64,000 nucleotides of DNA, taken from contig AP031437.1 in the NCBI GenBank assembly GCA_042854365.1, positions 3,174,277 through 3,238,276 of the forward strand, in the 5' to 3' direction. Below the pieces are notes generated by a model. It saw only the letters and a program-made list of their open reading frames with translations, was not told where the DNA came from and ran no database searches. Made by a program: the position numbers and the translations under genes. Position 1 is the stretch's first letter; every line of letters begins with the position of its first letter. Shown here one piece after another: positions 56,421 to 64,000 of this stretch. The DNA comes from Anaeromassilibacillus sp001305115 (GTDB lineage Bacteria > Bacillota > Clostridia > Oscillospirales > Acutalibacteraceae).

Positions 56421-58315
56421 GCTCTTCCCTCCTTTGCCAACCAAATCAGCAGAACGGAGATATCCGCGGGGCTGACGCCACTGATGCGCGAAGCTTGGCC
56501 AATGTTTGCTGGTTTCACCTTCTGCAGCTTTTCCTGGGCTTCTGTGCGCAGGCCAATCACCGCCGTATAATCCACACCGCGGGGCAATTTTTTGCCCTCC
56601 AGCCGGCGCATTTCTGCAATATCCGCCTTTTGGCGCTCGATATACCCTTCATATTTGATCTCGATCTCTACATTTTCAAATACGGCCGCAGGCAACACTG
56701 GACGGGTGATATCCACCGCCGTCAACGCCTCATAACTGAGCTCTGGACGGCGAAGCAGATCCGCTAACTTTACACCGGTGGAGACCGGCGTTGTTCCACG
56801 TGAAACAAGAATATCGTTGAGTACATCCGAGGGCGGCAAAACCGTTCGGCGCGCACGGGCCATCTCGCGTTTTTTCTGCTCTTCCTTTTCACAAAAACGG
56901 CCCCAACGGCTGTCCCCAATCAACCCCAGTTCACGTCCGGTCGGAGTTAACCGCTCATCCGCATTATCTTGGCGCAAAACCAGGCGGTATTCTGAACGGG
57001 AGGTCATCATCCGGTAGGGATCTGTGACCCCCTTGGTAATCAGGTCGTCAATCAATGTTCCAATATAGGAGCCTGCACGGTCAAGAATCAAAGGCTCTTT
57101 CCCCTGAATTTTCAAAGCTGCATTGATGCCTGCAACCAACCCTTGCGCCGCGGCCTCCTCATACCCTGAACTGCCATTAAACTGCCCTGCACCATACAAT
57201 CCGGGAAAATCCATGAATTCCAGCGTGGCTTCCATCTGTAAGGGGTCCACACAGTCGTACTCAATAGCATACGCACAGCGCATGATCTCCACGTGTTCCA
57301 ATCCCTTGATGGACCGATAAAAGGCAAGTTGTACATCCTCTGGCAGAGAAGAGCTCATCCCCTGCAAATACATCTCCTCGGTATCCTTTCCACAGGGTTC
57401 GATGAAGAGTTGATGGCGCTTCTTATCCGCAAAACGCACGATTTTATCCTCGATACTTGGACAATAACGAGGCCCCACCCCTTCGATCTTTCCACCATAG
57501 AGCGGGGAACGGTGAATATTTTCCAGGATAATCCGTTTGGTCTCCTCATTGGTCCAGGAAACATGACAGACCGCCTGATTTTTCCCCGGATGTAACGTAT
57601 CATAAGAGAATGGCACAACCGGCTCATCGCCTTCCTGCACTTCCAAATCAGTAAAATCAATGCTGGAACGCAGGACACGCGCAGGGGTCCCGGTTTTAAA
57701 CCTGCGTAAGCGCAACCCCAATTTCTTCAAGGAATCCCCCAAAAAAGCCGCCGGAAACATACCATCCGGCCCGCTTTCATAGGCCACATCGCCTACAAAG
57801 ATTTTGCCGCCTAAAAAAGTCCCCGTTGCGATCACCACTGCTTTGACCGCATATTGTGCACCCATACGGGTCGTCAACTTCCAACCGTCTTGATCTGGAT
57901 AGAGATCGACAATCTCGGCTTGCTTCAACTGCAAGTGTTCCTGTAATTCCAGCTTGTGTTTCATCACCTTGCTATATTCTCGTCGATCAATCTGTGCTCG
58001 CAGGGAGTGGACCGCAGGCCCTTTCCCTTTGTTGAGCATACGGCTCTGCAAAAAGGTTGCGTCTGCTGTGCGCCCCATCTCTCCGCCGAGCGCGTCGATC
58101 TCCCGCACCAAATGCCCCTTCGCTGTACCGCCAATGGACGGGTTGCACGGGCAGTTTCCAACCGCATCCATATTGATGGTGAACACCACTGTTTCGCACC
58201 CCAGCCGTGCAGACGCCAAAGCCGCTTCAATTCCTGCATGTCCTGCTCCAATGACCGCCACTTCATATGTTCCCGCTTGATAGATCAAATTGGGTTCCCC
58301 CTCTCTATTTTCCAT
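56417..58315 (-). CDS. mnmG: tRNA uridine-5-carboxymethylaminomethyl modification enzyme MnmG
   Basis: MnmG, an FAD enzyme, forms the cmnm5U modification at position 34 of some tRNAs with MnmE. The 632 residues show the FAD site VIGAGHAGIEAALASARLGC, CNPSIGGTAKGHLVREIDAL, GRTADATFLQSRMLNKGKGP, YCPSIEDKIVRFADKKRHQL and the C-terminal QASRISGVSPADISVLLIWL domain. A parS-like site lies inside the gene. It is translationally coupled to rsmG. Confidence 0.98.
   Translation of the reverse strand: MENREGEPNLIYQAGTYEVAVIGAGHAGIEAALASARLGCETVVFTINMDAVGNCPCNPSIGGTAKGHLVREIDALGGEMGRTADATFLQSRMLNKGKGPAVHSLRAQIDRREYSKVMKHKLELQEHLQLKQAEIVDLYPDQDGWKLTTRMGAQYAVKAVVIATGTFLGGKIFVGDVAYESGPDGMFPAAFLGDSLKKLGLRLRRFKTGTPARVLRSSIDFTDLEVQEGDEPVVPFSYDTLHPGKNQAVCHVSWTNEETKRIILENIHRSPLYGGKIEGVGPRYCPSIEDKIVRFADKKRHQLFIEPCGKDTEEMYLQGMSSSLPEDVQLAFYRSIKGLEHVEIMRCAYAIEYDCVDPLQMEATLEFMDFPGLYGAGQFNGSSGYEEAAAQGLVAGINAALKIQGKEPLILDRAGSYIGTLIDDLITKGVTDPYRMMTSRSEYRLVLRQDNADERLTPTGRELGLIGDSRWGRFCEKEEQKKREMARARRTVLPPSDVLNDILVSRGTTPVSTGVKLADLLRRPELSYEALTAVDITRPVLPAAVFENVEIEIKYEGYIERQKADIAEMRRLEGKKLPRGVDYTAVIGLRTEAQEKLQKVKPANIGQASRISGVSPADISVLLIWLAKEGRA
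56792..56807. promoter_or_regulatory. parS site (one mismatch) inside mnmG
   Basis: TGTTCCACGTGAAACA differs from the canonical parS by one base. parS sites lie within genes near oriC in many Firmicutes. Confidence 0.85.
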
Positions 58316-58781
58316 TCCTTAACCGCTCAGATTTAAAAAAGATTCTCTTTTTCTCTGTACAATCTACTTTTGAGTCGACATTCTTCCTCGATCATTTCCA
58401 GTTGAAAGAGATTTGCCGGTTCCCGTTTCTCCCAAAATCCAATGGGAACCTCTCTTTTTCTTCATTCAATGTAATCATCGGGTGTTAAGCGACCTGTTCT
58501 CCCATTTTTCATTCCCATTCGCTGTTCGGCCTCTTCTCATCCAACGCCTTTTATCTCCCGTTGCTTTCCCGAATTGCTTCACAATTCTTTCCGGTTTTTT
58601 ATCACCGCCAGGACCTGCTTTTTTGCTCCTATTTCAGACCCTATCACACAATGCCGTTTCCCAAGCCAACTCGCTCTTTAAAGAACCGGTCTGAAAAGAT
58701 GCGCCACCAGAGGACTTCCGGCATACTACCCTCAATTCCTCGTGATGATTGCATGGACATTTTTCCATTCATATCCAATGG
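58316..58781. other. Intergenic region between mnmE and mnmG with a hairpin
   Basis: About 465 bp without a supported gene. GGTTCCC / GGGAACC with flanking AGAGA/TCTCT and a T run (58404-58462) could be a terminator. mnmE and mnmG are therefore probably separate units, though they usually are close. Confidence 0.5.
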
Positions 58782-60146
58782 TTATTTACCAACACAAAAC
58801 TGAGAGAAAACCTGATCGACAACCGCTTCTGTTGCGCGCTCCCCGGTCAATTCCAACAAGGCTGAAACAGCACCCTCAACAGAAACCGTCACTGCATCCA
58901 AAGTCATACCAGCCTTTTGTGCATCCAATGCCTCTTGTACACAGCCCTGCGCCCGCCGGGCCGCATCTCTCTGGCGTTCTGTAAATAAAATCCCGCTCGA
59001 TGGGTCCAGGGTATTGGTCTTTAAAAGAGATGCAACCGCCTGCTGGAGCGCCTCTAATCCTTCACCCGACAGGGCAGAAATAAATACTATTTGTTTAAAT
59101 TTTAAATTAATATACTTTAAGTCGATTACATTCTGCAAATCGCTCTTGTTGATGACCGCCACTGCGGGGGTATTTTGTACCGACTCGATCAGGAGACGGT
59201 CCTCCTCGTTCAAAGCTTGCGACGAGTCAAATACGGCCAAAACCAACTGGGCCGTCTGCACGCGCTCCCGCGCCCGGTCAACGCCGATCCGTTCCACCGG
59301 GTCCTCCGTGGAGCGAATCCCCGCCGTATCCGCCAAATGAAGCGGGATACCACCGAGAAGCACCGTCTCCTCCACTACATCGCGCGTAGTCCCTGCAAAT
59401 TCTGTCACAATAGAACGCTCACAGCCGGAAAGCAGGTTCATCAGGGTGGATTTCCCGACATTTGGACGGCCAGCGATTACAGTCTCCACCCCTTCGCGCA
59501 GGACTCGCCCCGCCTCAAATTGGGACAACAGGTGGTCCAGCTCCTGCTTGGCATCCTCCAAAGAGTGCTGCAAATCGGCCCCATTCACTTCGGGAATATC
59601 ATCCTCGGGGTAGTCAGCCCATGCATCCAGGTGGGCTGCAACCGCGGTCAACCCTGCACGAATTTTCCGGATCCGGCGCTCCAATGCGCCATCCCGCCCA
59701 GCCATTGCGGCCTTTCCAGCCTCTAACCCTTGGGCGGATATGATCTGCATCACGGATTCCGCCTCAGTCAAGCCGAGTTTTCCATTCAAAAACGCGCGGC
59801 GGGTAAATTCGCCAGGACCGGCCGGTGCTGCCCCCGCTGCGAGCACCGCCTGCAAAACACGGCGCATCACATAAATCCCCCCGTGACAGGAGAGTTCCAC
59901 CACATCTTCTCCGGTAAAGCTGGCGGGCGCAATAAAATTGAGGGCAATCGCCTCATCGATGTCGCTCTCCTCATCGTGTACCCGGCCATACAAAGCGGTA
60001 TATCCACGGCATTCCTCCAGGACTTTCCCGTGCGCCGATGTAAATACACGCCCGGCAACAGCGCGAGCCTCCGGTCCAGAAATGCGCACAATCCCAATTC
60101 CTCCCGCGGCCTGCGGTGTGGAAATAGCAGCGATCGTCTTTGACAT
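58782..60146 (-). CDS. mnmE: tRNA modification GTPase MnmE
   Basis: MnmE works with MnmG on uridine 34 of tRNA. The 454 residues show the N-terminal folate-binding domain (TIAAISTPQAAGGIGIVRIS, SCHGGIYVMRRVLQAVLAAG), the G domain with GRPNVGKSTLMNLL, DTAGIRSTEDPVERIGVDRA, NKSD and the C-terminal CVGK motif (VFSQFCVGK). ATG 60146 has AAAGGAGG seven bases upstream; the frame to 60227 is not needed. It lies 170 bp after jag. Confidence 0.97.
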   Translation of the reverse strand: MSKTIAAISTPQAAGGIGIVRISGPEARAVAGRVFTSAHGKVLEECRGYTALYGRVHDEESDIDEAIALNFIAPASFTGEDVVELSCHGGIYVMRRVLQAVLAAGAAPAGPGEFTRRAFLNGKLGLTEAESVMQIISAQGLEAGKAAMAGRDGALERRIRKIRAGLTAVAAHLDAWADYPEDDIPEVNGADLQHSLEDAKQELDHLLSQFEAGRVLREGVETVIAGRPNVGKSTLMNLLSGCERSIVTEFAGTTRDVVEETVLLGGIPLHLADTAGIRSTEDPVERIGVDRARERVQTAQLVLAVFDSSQALNEEDRLLIESVQNTPAVAVINKSDLQNVIDLKYINLKFKQIVFISALSGEGLEALQQAVASLLKTNTLDPSSGILFTERQRDAARRAQGCVQEALDAQKAGMTLDAVTVSVEGAVSALLELTGERATEAVVDQVFSQFCVGK

Positions 60147-60257
60147 GAAAGTTCCTCCTTTGTACAAGAACCTGTTTTCAGGGATGTTCGGTCGGGCGCC
60201 TGGATGAACCCCTCCATATTCCAACAAAATCCACTAGGTTCCCCTTTCCACTGCATG

Positions 60258-60290
60258 ACAAAAGGGGACGATTCCGCAGAACCGTCCCCC
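60258..60290. terminator. Terminator between jag and mnmE
   Basis: AAGGGGGACGG and CGTCCCCTTTT on the minus strand make a stable stem followed by TTTTG. It splits the jag-yidC group from mnmE. Confidence 0.7.
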
Positions 60291-60316
60291 TTCCGTCTGT
60301 TATCCAGCAGACAGCA

Positions 60317-61174
60317 TTATTCGCCGTCCTTTTTACGGTTGATGTCGATGCGGCCATAAAGCGGACCGGAGGTTTCCTTCCGGGGCTGCTGAGGCCGCTG
60401 CTGCGGCTGGGAAGAAGGCCGCGGACCGCCCTGTGGGCGCGGGCCTCTGTTTCCGCCGTAATTCTTATGATAATCGCCGCGCGGCTTATCCCCATAAGGC
60501 CTGCGCGGACCACGGGAATTGTAGGGCTTGCGCGGCAAGGGTTTCTCCCCATCCACAGGTCCAATCACCACATGACGGTTGAGATCTTCCCCTTCGCTCC
60601 AACTTTTTGCTCCCTCCACTGTCTGAACCGCCGTGTGGATGATACGGCGCTCATAGGGATTCATGGGCTCCAAGGAACAATTGCGTCCTGTCTTGACCGC
60701 CTTTACCGCAATCTTCTTTCCGAGAACCTCCAAGGTGTCCTTGCGTTTTTCTCGATAATTGCCAATATCCAGCGTAATACGGAAATAGGTATTTTCAATA
60801 TGGTTAGCTACCAGGCCGGACAAATACTGAAGTGCGTCCAGTGTTTCTCCACGATGGCCGATGATAAAACCGACATCCTCACCGGACAAGGAAATCAGGG
60901 CCCCGCTCTCTTCCTCTTTGATGTCAAACTGCACATTGGACAGACCCATATTAGCAAGAATGCTCTTCAAATATTCTGCCGCAGCATCTGCGGGACTGTT
61001 CTTGACATATGCGCGCACCTTCGCAGGATTTCCTCCAAACAGGCCAAATGTCTTTTTTACCGGCATCTCCAGGATTTCAAATTCCGCCTCGTGGGATTCT
61101 ACCCCCAGTTCCTTACACGCGGCCTCAAAGGCCTCTTCCACCGTATTACCCGTTCCAATTGCTTCTTTGATCAC
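60317..61174 (-). CDS. jag: RNA-binding protein Jag (KhpB/SpoIIIJ-associated)
   Basis: The 285-residue protein has the Jag_N domain (EAFEAACKELGVESHEAEFE, KKTFGLFGG), a KH domain (GFIIGHRGETLDALQYLSGL) and an R3H domain (TGRNCSLEPMNPYERRIIHT). A C-terminal tail of about 70 residues is rich in Arg, Gly, Pro and Gln (GGNRGPRPQGGPRP), longer than usual. GTG 61174 has GGGAGG seven bases upstream. Jag acts with the neighbouring YidC and influences cell-wall and sporulation processes. Confidence 0.95.
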   Translation of the reverse strand: MIKEAIGTGNTVEEAFEAACKELGVESHEAEFEILEMPVKKTFGLFGGNPAKVRAYVKNSPADAAAEYLKSILANMGLSNVQFDIKEEESGALISLSGEDVGFIIGHRGETLDALQYLSGLVANHIENTYFRITLDIGNYREKRKDTLEVLGKKIAVKAVKTGRNCSLEPMNPYERRIIHTAVQTVEGAKSWSEGEDLNRHVVIGPVDGEKPLPRKPYNSRGPRRPYGDKPRGDYHKNYGGNRGPRPQGGPRPSSQPQQRPQQPRKETSGPLYGRIDINRKKDGE

Positions 61175-61231
61175 GTTTAACCCTCCCGGCTCACACCGCA
61201 CGGTTTTCCTTTACGCGGCGCGTTCTTTACG

Positions 61232-62281
61232 TTATTTTTTGGTTCCCCGGTAATCGTCGCTGCTCTGTTTTTGCTTTCCCTTTTGTTTTTGGGGCTGTTG
61301 CGTCACGGCCTTTTCTTTTTTCTGCAATTTTGGCGCCGGCCCTGCTTGAATTTTGAGAGGAACAGCCAATGGTTTCATCCGCGCTTCCTCTACCTCGCGC
61401 AGCGCGACTCGCTGCGCCTCTGCTTTTGCACTTACGATTGCTGGGCTACAGAATTTGCGCAGAAGCAAGGACTGCACAAAGCTCACCGCCGTCTGAATGG
61501 TCCAATAGAAACCGACAGCACCCGGTACTGTGTAGGCGATCCAGGCCGTCAAAAGTGGCATCAGATAGAGCATCCACTTCATGCAACCTTGCTGCTGGCT
61601 CATGCCGGGCTGCATCTTCATCATAATCACCTGCGAAAGCAGGGATGTCAAAAGGCACAGTGCGGGAATCAACCACATAAAGGTCAAAAAGTGGCTGCTT
61701 TGCGGCGTATCCAAAAGGTTCAGGCCACAGAAATTGAATCCGCGGCTCAGGGATTCCATGCGGGACAGCTCGTCCCCAGTAAACATCGTCAGATGCGGAC
61801 GAAGCTGGTCGAAATGTTTGATGATTTCCATCTGGGAATAATATCCGGCGTTGAGGGTCGTGCCCACGCCCGGAATCTGCGACAGCAAAGCCGTCGCTTT
61901 ATTGATCGAATCCACGCTGATATGCAGCACATTCTGCAGCGGGTACAAAACCGTGTAGTAAATGCCCAGCATGATCGGAAACGGGATGAGGGTCACCAAA
62001 CAACCGCTGGTCGGATTGACACCCTCCTGCTCCATCAGCTTCTGCATTTCTTCCTGCATTTTCAGCTTGTCATTTGCATATTTGGTGCGGATCTCCTGCT
62101 GTTTGGCTGCCATTTTGCTATTGGCCGCCATGGATTTTTGCTGTTTGATTGAAAAAGGAACAAGCAACAGCTTGGTGATAATCGTAAACAGGATAATTGC
62201 AACGCCATAATTCGGGACAATTTCGTAAAGGAACCACAACAAATATCCCAAAATACTACCAAACCAATTAAAAATTTCCAT
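61232..62281 (-). CDS. yidC: Membrane protein insertase YidC (SpoIIIJ type)
   Basis: YidC inserts small membrane proteins. The 349-residue gene product has an N-terminal membrane segment (LGYLLWFLYEIVPNYGVAII), the conserved FSIKQQKSMAANSKMAAKQQ coiled region, QGCMKWMLYLMPLLTAWIAY and further helices, and a basic tail (KEKAVTQQPQKQKGKQKQSS). It lacks a lipobox at the first cysteine position, unlike typical Bacillus SpoIIIJ. ATG 62281 is about ten bases after GAGGAG; an ATG three codons earlier is too close. Immediately downstream of yidD. Confidence 0.95.
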   Translation of the reverse strand: MEIFNWFGSILGYLLWFLYEIVPNYGVAIILFTIITKLLLVPFSIKQQKSMAANSKMAAKQQEIRTKYANDKLKMQEEMQKLMEQEGVNPTSGCLVTLIPFPIMLGIYYTVLYPLQNVLHISVDSINKATALLSQIPGVGTTLNAGYYSQMEIIKHFDQLRPHLTMFTGDELSRMESLSRGFNFCGLNLLDTPQSSHFLTFMWLIPALCLLTSLLSQVIMMKMQPGMSQQQGCMKWMLYLMPLLTAWIAYTVPGAVGFYWTIQTAVSFVQSLLLRKFCSPAIVSAKAEAQRVALREVEEARMKPLAVPLKIQAGPAPKLQKKEKAVTQQPQKQKGKQKQSSDDYRGTKK

Positions 62282-62296
62282 GTATGACATTCTCCT

Positions 62297-62533
62297 CTAT
62301 TTTGATGTTCCCTTTTCCTTTTTCTCCGGGACCGGGTCGTATCCGCCCCGGCTGAATGGATTGCAGCGTAAAATGCGGTACAGCGCCAAAAGAGATCCTT
62401 TCAACGCACCGAAACGCTCAATCGCTTGCAACGCATAATTGGAACAGGTCGGATAATATTTGCAGCAGGGCTGCTTAAACGGGGAGATCTCCTGCTGATA
62501 AAACCGAATAAGCAAAATAAGCAGGCGTTTCAT
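62297..62533 (-). CDS. yidD: Membrane protein insertion efficiency factor YidD
   Basis: The 78-residue protein has the family signature LIRFYQQEISPFKQPCCKYY, PTCSNYALQAIERFGALKGS and RILRCNPFSRGGYDPVP. YidD helps YidC-dependent insertion. It overlaps rnpA by 4 bp and is 15 bp upstream of yidC. Confidence 0.97.
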   Translation of the reverse strand: MKRLLILLIRFYQQEISPFKQPCCKYYPTCSNYALQAIERFGALKGSLLALYRILRCNPFSRGGYDPVPEKKEKGTSK

Positions 62534-62865
62534 TTCAAAACACCCGCGTCTTTCAATTGCCGCATTAATACGCGGTAAATATCCGTACTTTTTACAAAGG
62601 GCGTGCGGCCGCGCGCCACTAAAATAAAATCAAATCCCTCTCGGATTTGCGGGGTCGCCTGACGAAACGCCTCCCGGATGATCCGTCTGGACCGGTTGCG
62701 CTTGACGGCGTTGCCGGTCTTTTTCCCCGTTGTTATTCCCACTCGCACGTTTTGACTGCGATTTTTTAAAATATAGGTCACCACAACCGGCGACACATAT
62801 GGTTTTCCCCGCGTATAAATTCGCCGGAAATCCCGATTCTCTTTGATAGGTGTAAACAAATCCAT
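62530..62865 (-). CDS. rnpA: Ribonuclease P protein component
   Basis: RnpA assists the RNase P RNA in 5' tRNA maturation. The 111-residue product has KENRDFRRIYTRGKPYVSPV, RVGITTGKKTGNAVKRNRSR and RRIIREAFRQATP, the RNR motif of the family. It lies about 290 bp from rpmH, a longer gap than usual, and overlaps yidD. Confidence 0.97.
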   Translation of the reverse strand: MDLFTPIKENRDFRRIYTRGKPYVSPVVVTYILKNRSQNVRVGITTGKKTGNAVKRNRSRRIIREAFRQATPQIREGFDFILVARGRTPFVKSTDIYRVLMRQLKDAGVLK

Positions 62866-63155
62866 CGTTCTTCAATCGCTTTCAGCAGGATGCCTAAACA
62901 CACGGCGGATAGCTACATTCACTCGCGGTTCTTTTTTGTCTTTTCTGATAAAAAGGCCGCATGTAACCTCAAAAACAGGAGGGCCTTTTCATAAAGGCCA
63001 AAAGACCGCCCCGCTAGAAAACCATGCGATCCCCTTTTCCATCGGAACCCTTTTTCATCCCCGTGTAACCGTCTCTTTTTCAACGGTTTCCGGCAGCCCA
63101 AACATCCTTGCGCCTCATGCTAAAAAGAAAGGCCACACTTCGGTGGCCTTTTGTC
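62866..63155. other. Gap between rnpA and rpmH with hairpins and part of a direct repeat
   Basis: It contains a GGCCTTT / AAAGGCC hairpin at 62983-63000 and the left copy of an 87-bp direct repeat (63052-63138). There is no gene. Confidence 0.6.
63124..63153 (-). terminator. rpmH terminator
   Basis: AAAAGGCCACCG and TGTGGCCTTTC form the stem, directly after the rpmH stop codon and followed by TTTTTAG on the minus strand. Confidence 0.85.
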
Positions 63156-63290
63156 TTAGTAGCTCAGGCGCGCTCTGCCTTTTGCTCTACGGCGGGCTAA
63201 TACCTTGCGGCCGTTGCTAGTAGACATTCTTTTGCGGAAGCCGTGCTCCTTTTTTCTGTGGAGCTTCTTGGGCTGATACGTTCTCAGCAT
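63156..63290 (-). CDS. rpmH: Ribosomal protein bL34
   Basis: The gene encodes 44 residues starting MLRTYQPKKLHRKKEHGFRK, then RMSTSNGRKVLARRRAKGRA and RLSY. The ATG at 63290 follows AAAGGAGGG. It is the first gene of the rpmH-rnpA-yidD-yidC-jag region next to dnaA. Confidence 0.98.
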   Translation of the reverse strand: MLRTYQPKKLHRKKEHGFRKRMSTSNGRKVLARRRAKGRARLSY

Positions 63291-63626
63291 AAATAAACCC
63301 TCCTTTCGGGGTACAAACCTTGCAATTTAGCATTATATATTATACCTGTCCGGGCTGTCAACCTTTTCTTACAGAAAAAATGTGCCAGAAAACCGGCGTT
63401 TGTGTATGATTTTCTCAAGAGATAAGGTCCGCCTTCTTTTCACACCACAAGATGCAGTTGTCCCGGATATGAAACACGTAAAAATAAAAAAATTTTTGGC
63501 CGAAAACTGTCCCACTTTCTTATGGAAATCCCTTGGGATACTCTTTTTTATTCTTTCTGAACCATTCCTTTTTCTTCCGCTCAATCTGTCTTTAAAGGCC
63601 ACCTTCTTCATCATGCGGATGTACCA

Positions 63627-63713
63627 TTTTCATCCCTGTGTAACCCTCTCTTTTTCAACGGTTTCCGGCAGCCCAAACATCCTTGCGCCTCATGCTAAAA
63701 AGAAAGGCCGCAC
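63627..63713. repeat. Direct repeat (right copy) of the rpmH terminator region
   Basis: 63052-63138 and 63627-63713 are nearly identical over about 87 bases (TTTTTCAACGGTTTCCGGCA, GCCCAAACATCCTTGCGCCT), 575 bp apart. The left copy ends in the rpmH terminator; the right copy continues into a piece resembling the rpmH 3' end (CGGCTAATACCCCTC, compare CGGGCTAATACCTTGCGG). The rpmH tail and terminator have thus been duplicated on the origin side. Confidence 0.85.
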
Positions 63714-63892
63714 TTTAGAACGCTGCCTTAAGAAAACCGATCGGGCGGCTAATACCCCTCTTAGGGAAGATTGATATTCGCCCTATACCAAGTTTTTCTG
63801 ATCTTAACGCGTCTTTCGGTGGCCTTTGATTGCACATTTTTGCGCGCCCTTTTCAAAAAAGCTCCTGCGGGCGCGCAGAAACCGCAAAAATG

Positions 63893-63935
63893 TTTTCCAC
63901 AGCTTTTCACCAAATCGATTTCTAACTGTGGAAAA
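63893..63935. promoter_or_regulatory. DnaA boxes of the oriC/dnaA control region
   Basis: TTTTCCACA at 63893-63901 and TGTGGAAAA at 63927-63935 form an inverted pair. They lie directly upstream of the presumed dnaA promoter. The gene itself is beyond the window. This is the expected oriC side of dnaA in Firmicutes. Confidence 0.7.
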
Positions 63936-63936
63936 G

Positions 63937-63965
63937 TTGTAAAAGCGATGAATTTGTGATACTAT
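63937..63965 (+). promoter_or_regulatory. Probable dnaA promoter
   Basis: TTGTAA (63937-63942) and TACTAT (63960-63965) are 17 bases apart on the plus strand, right after a DnaA box. That would give DnaA autoregulation. dnaA itself is not in view. Confidence 0.55.
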
Positions 63966-64000
63966 AAGATAGATACTGTCTGAAGTATACCAATTTCCAA

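Overview
The window is about 64 kb of one replichore next to a bacterial replication origin. The right-hand end reads, moving leftward on the minus strand, rpmH, rnpA, yidD, yidC, jag, mnmE, mnmG, rsmG, noc, soj (parA), parB, serS, which is the classic Firmicutes oriC neighbourhood. Consensus-like DnaA boxes and a probable dnaA promoter are the last recognisable signals before the right edge. The 16S rRNA, the spore cortex-lytic enzyme SleB, strong AGGAGG ribosome binding sites and the gene content point to a spore-forming, anaerobic, moderate-GC clostridium, most likely Oscillospirales (clostridial cluster IV). That placement is inferred from reading the 16S sequence, not from a search.
Layout. 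0-0.6 kb: end of a mobile element (TnpV plus an HTH regulator). 0.85-1.6 kb: 182-bp tandem repeats. 2-5.5 kb: a leftward cluster with a secreted 200-residue protein, four small related membrane proteins (two of them decayed) and a polytopic membrane protein, interrupted by a tandem array built from pieces of a tRNA-Arg(CCU)-like gene. 5.7-11.2 kb: a 16S-Ile-Ala-23S rRNA operon (minus) with no 5S gene. 11.8-24.2 kb: AbrB/DUF998, SleB, a TasA-like surface protein, MarR/MATE efflux, a secreted protein, a VOC protein, an AraC regulator, a lipoprotein and two large tandem arrays. 24.2-24.5 kb: tRNA-Met, -Glu and -Val. 25-28.6 kb: LrgA/LrgB, guaB and a GNAT acetyltransferase. 29.4-35.8 kb: a giant secreted GH2 beta-galactosidase-like enzyme. 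37-39 kb: small regulators and a frameshifted SLOG-fold gene. 39.8-43 kb: hcp and a 4Fe-4S protein, divergent from a Crp/Fnr regulator (a nitrosative stress module). 45-64 kb: acyl-ACP thioesterase, serS and the chromosome segregation, tRNA modification and membrane insertion genes.
Most genes lie on the minus strand, the leading strand if oriC is at the right edge. Soj, ParB, Noc and three parS-type sites make a complete segregation set. Hcp, the ferredoxin-like protein and the Crp/Fnr regulator probably act together.
The most unusual property is the number of unrelated intergenic tandem arrays: eight, with units of 93, 120, 128, 158, 162, 182, 194 and about 216 bp. Several are built from the 3' end of the adjacent gene plus its downstream flank. 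One unit (the crp tail) also occurs as a solo copy 6 kb away. The 158-bp array repeats an inverted pair of DnaA-box-like sequences seven times. A separate 63-bp palindromic dispersed repeat occurs five times.
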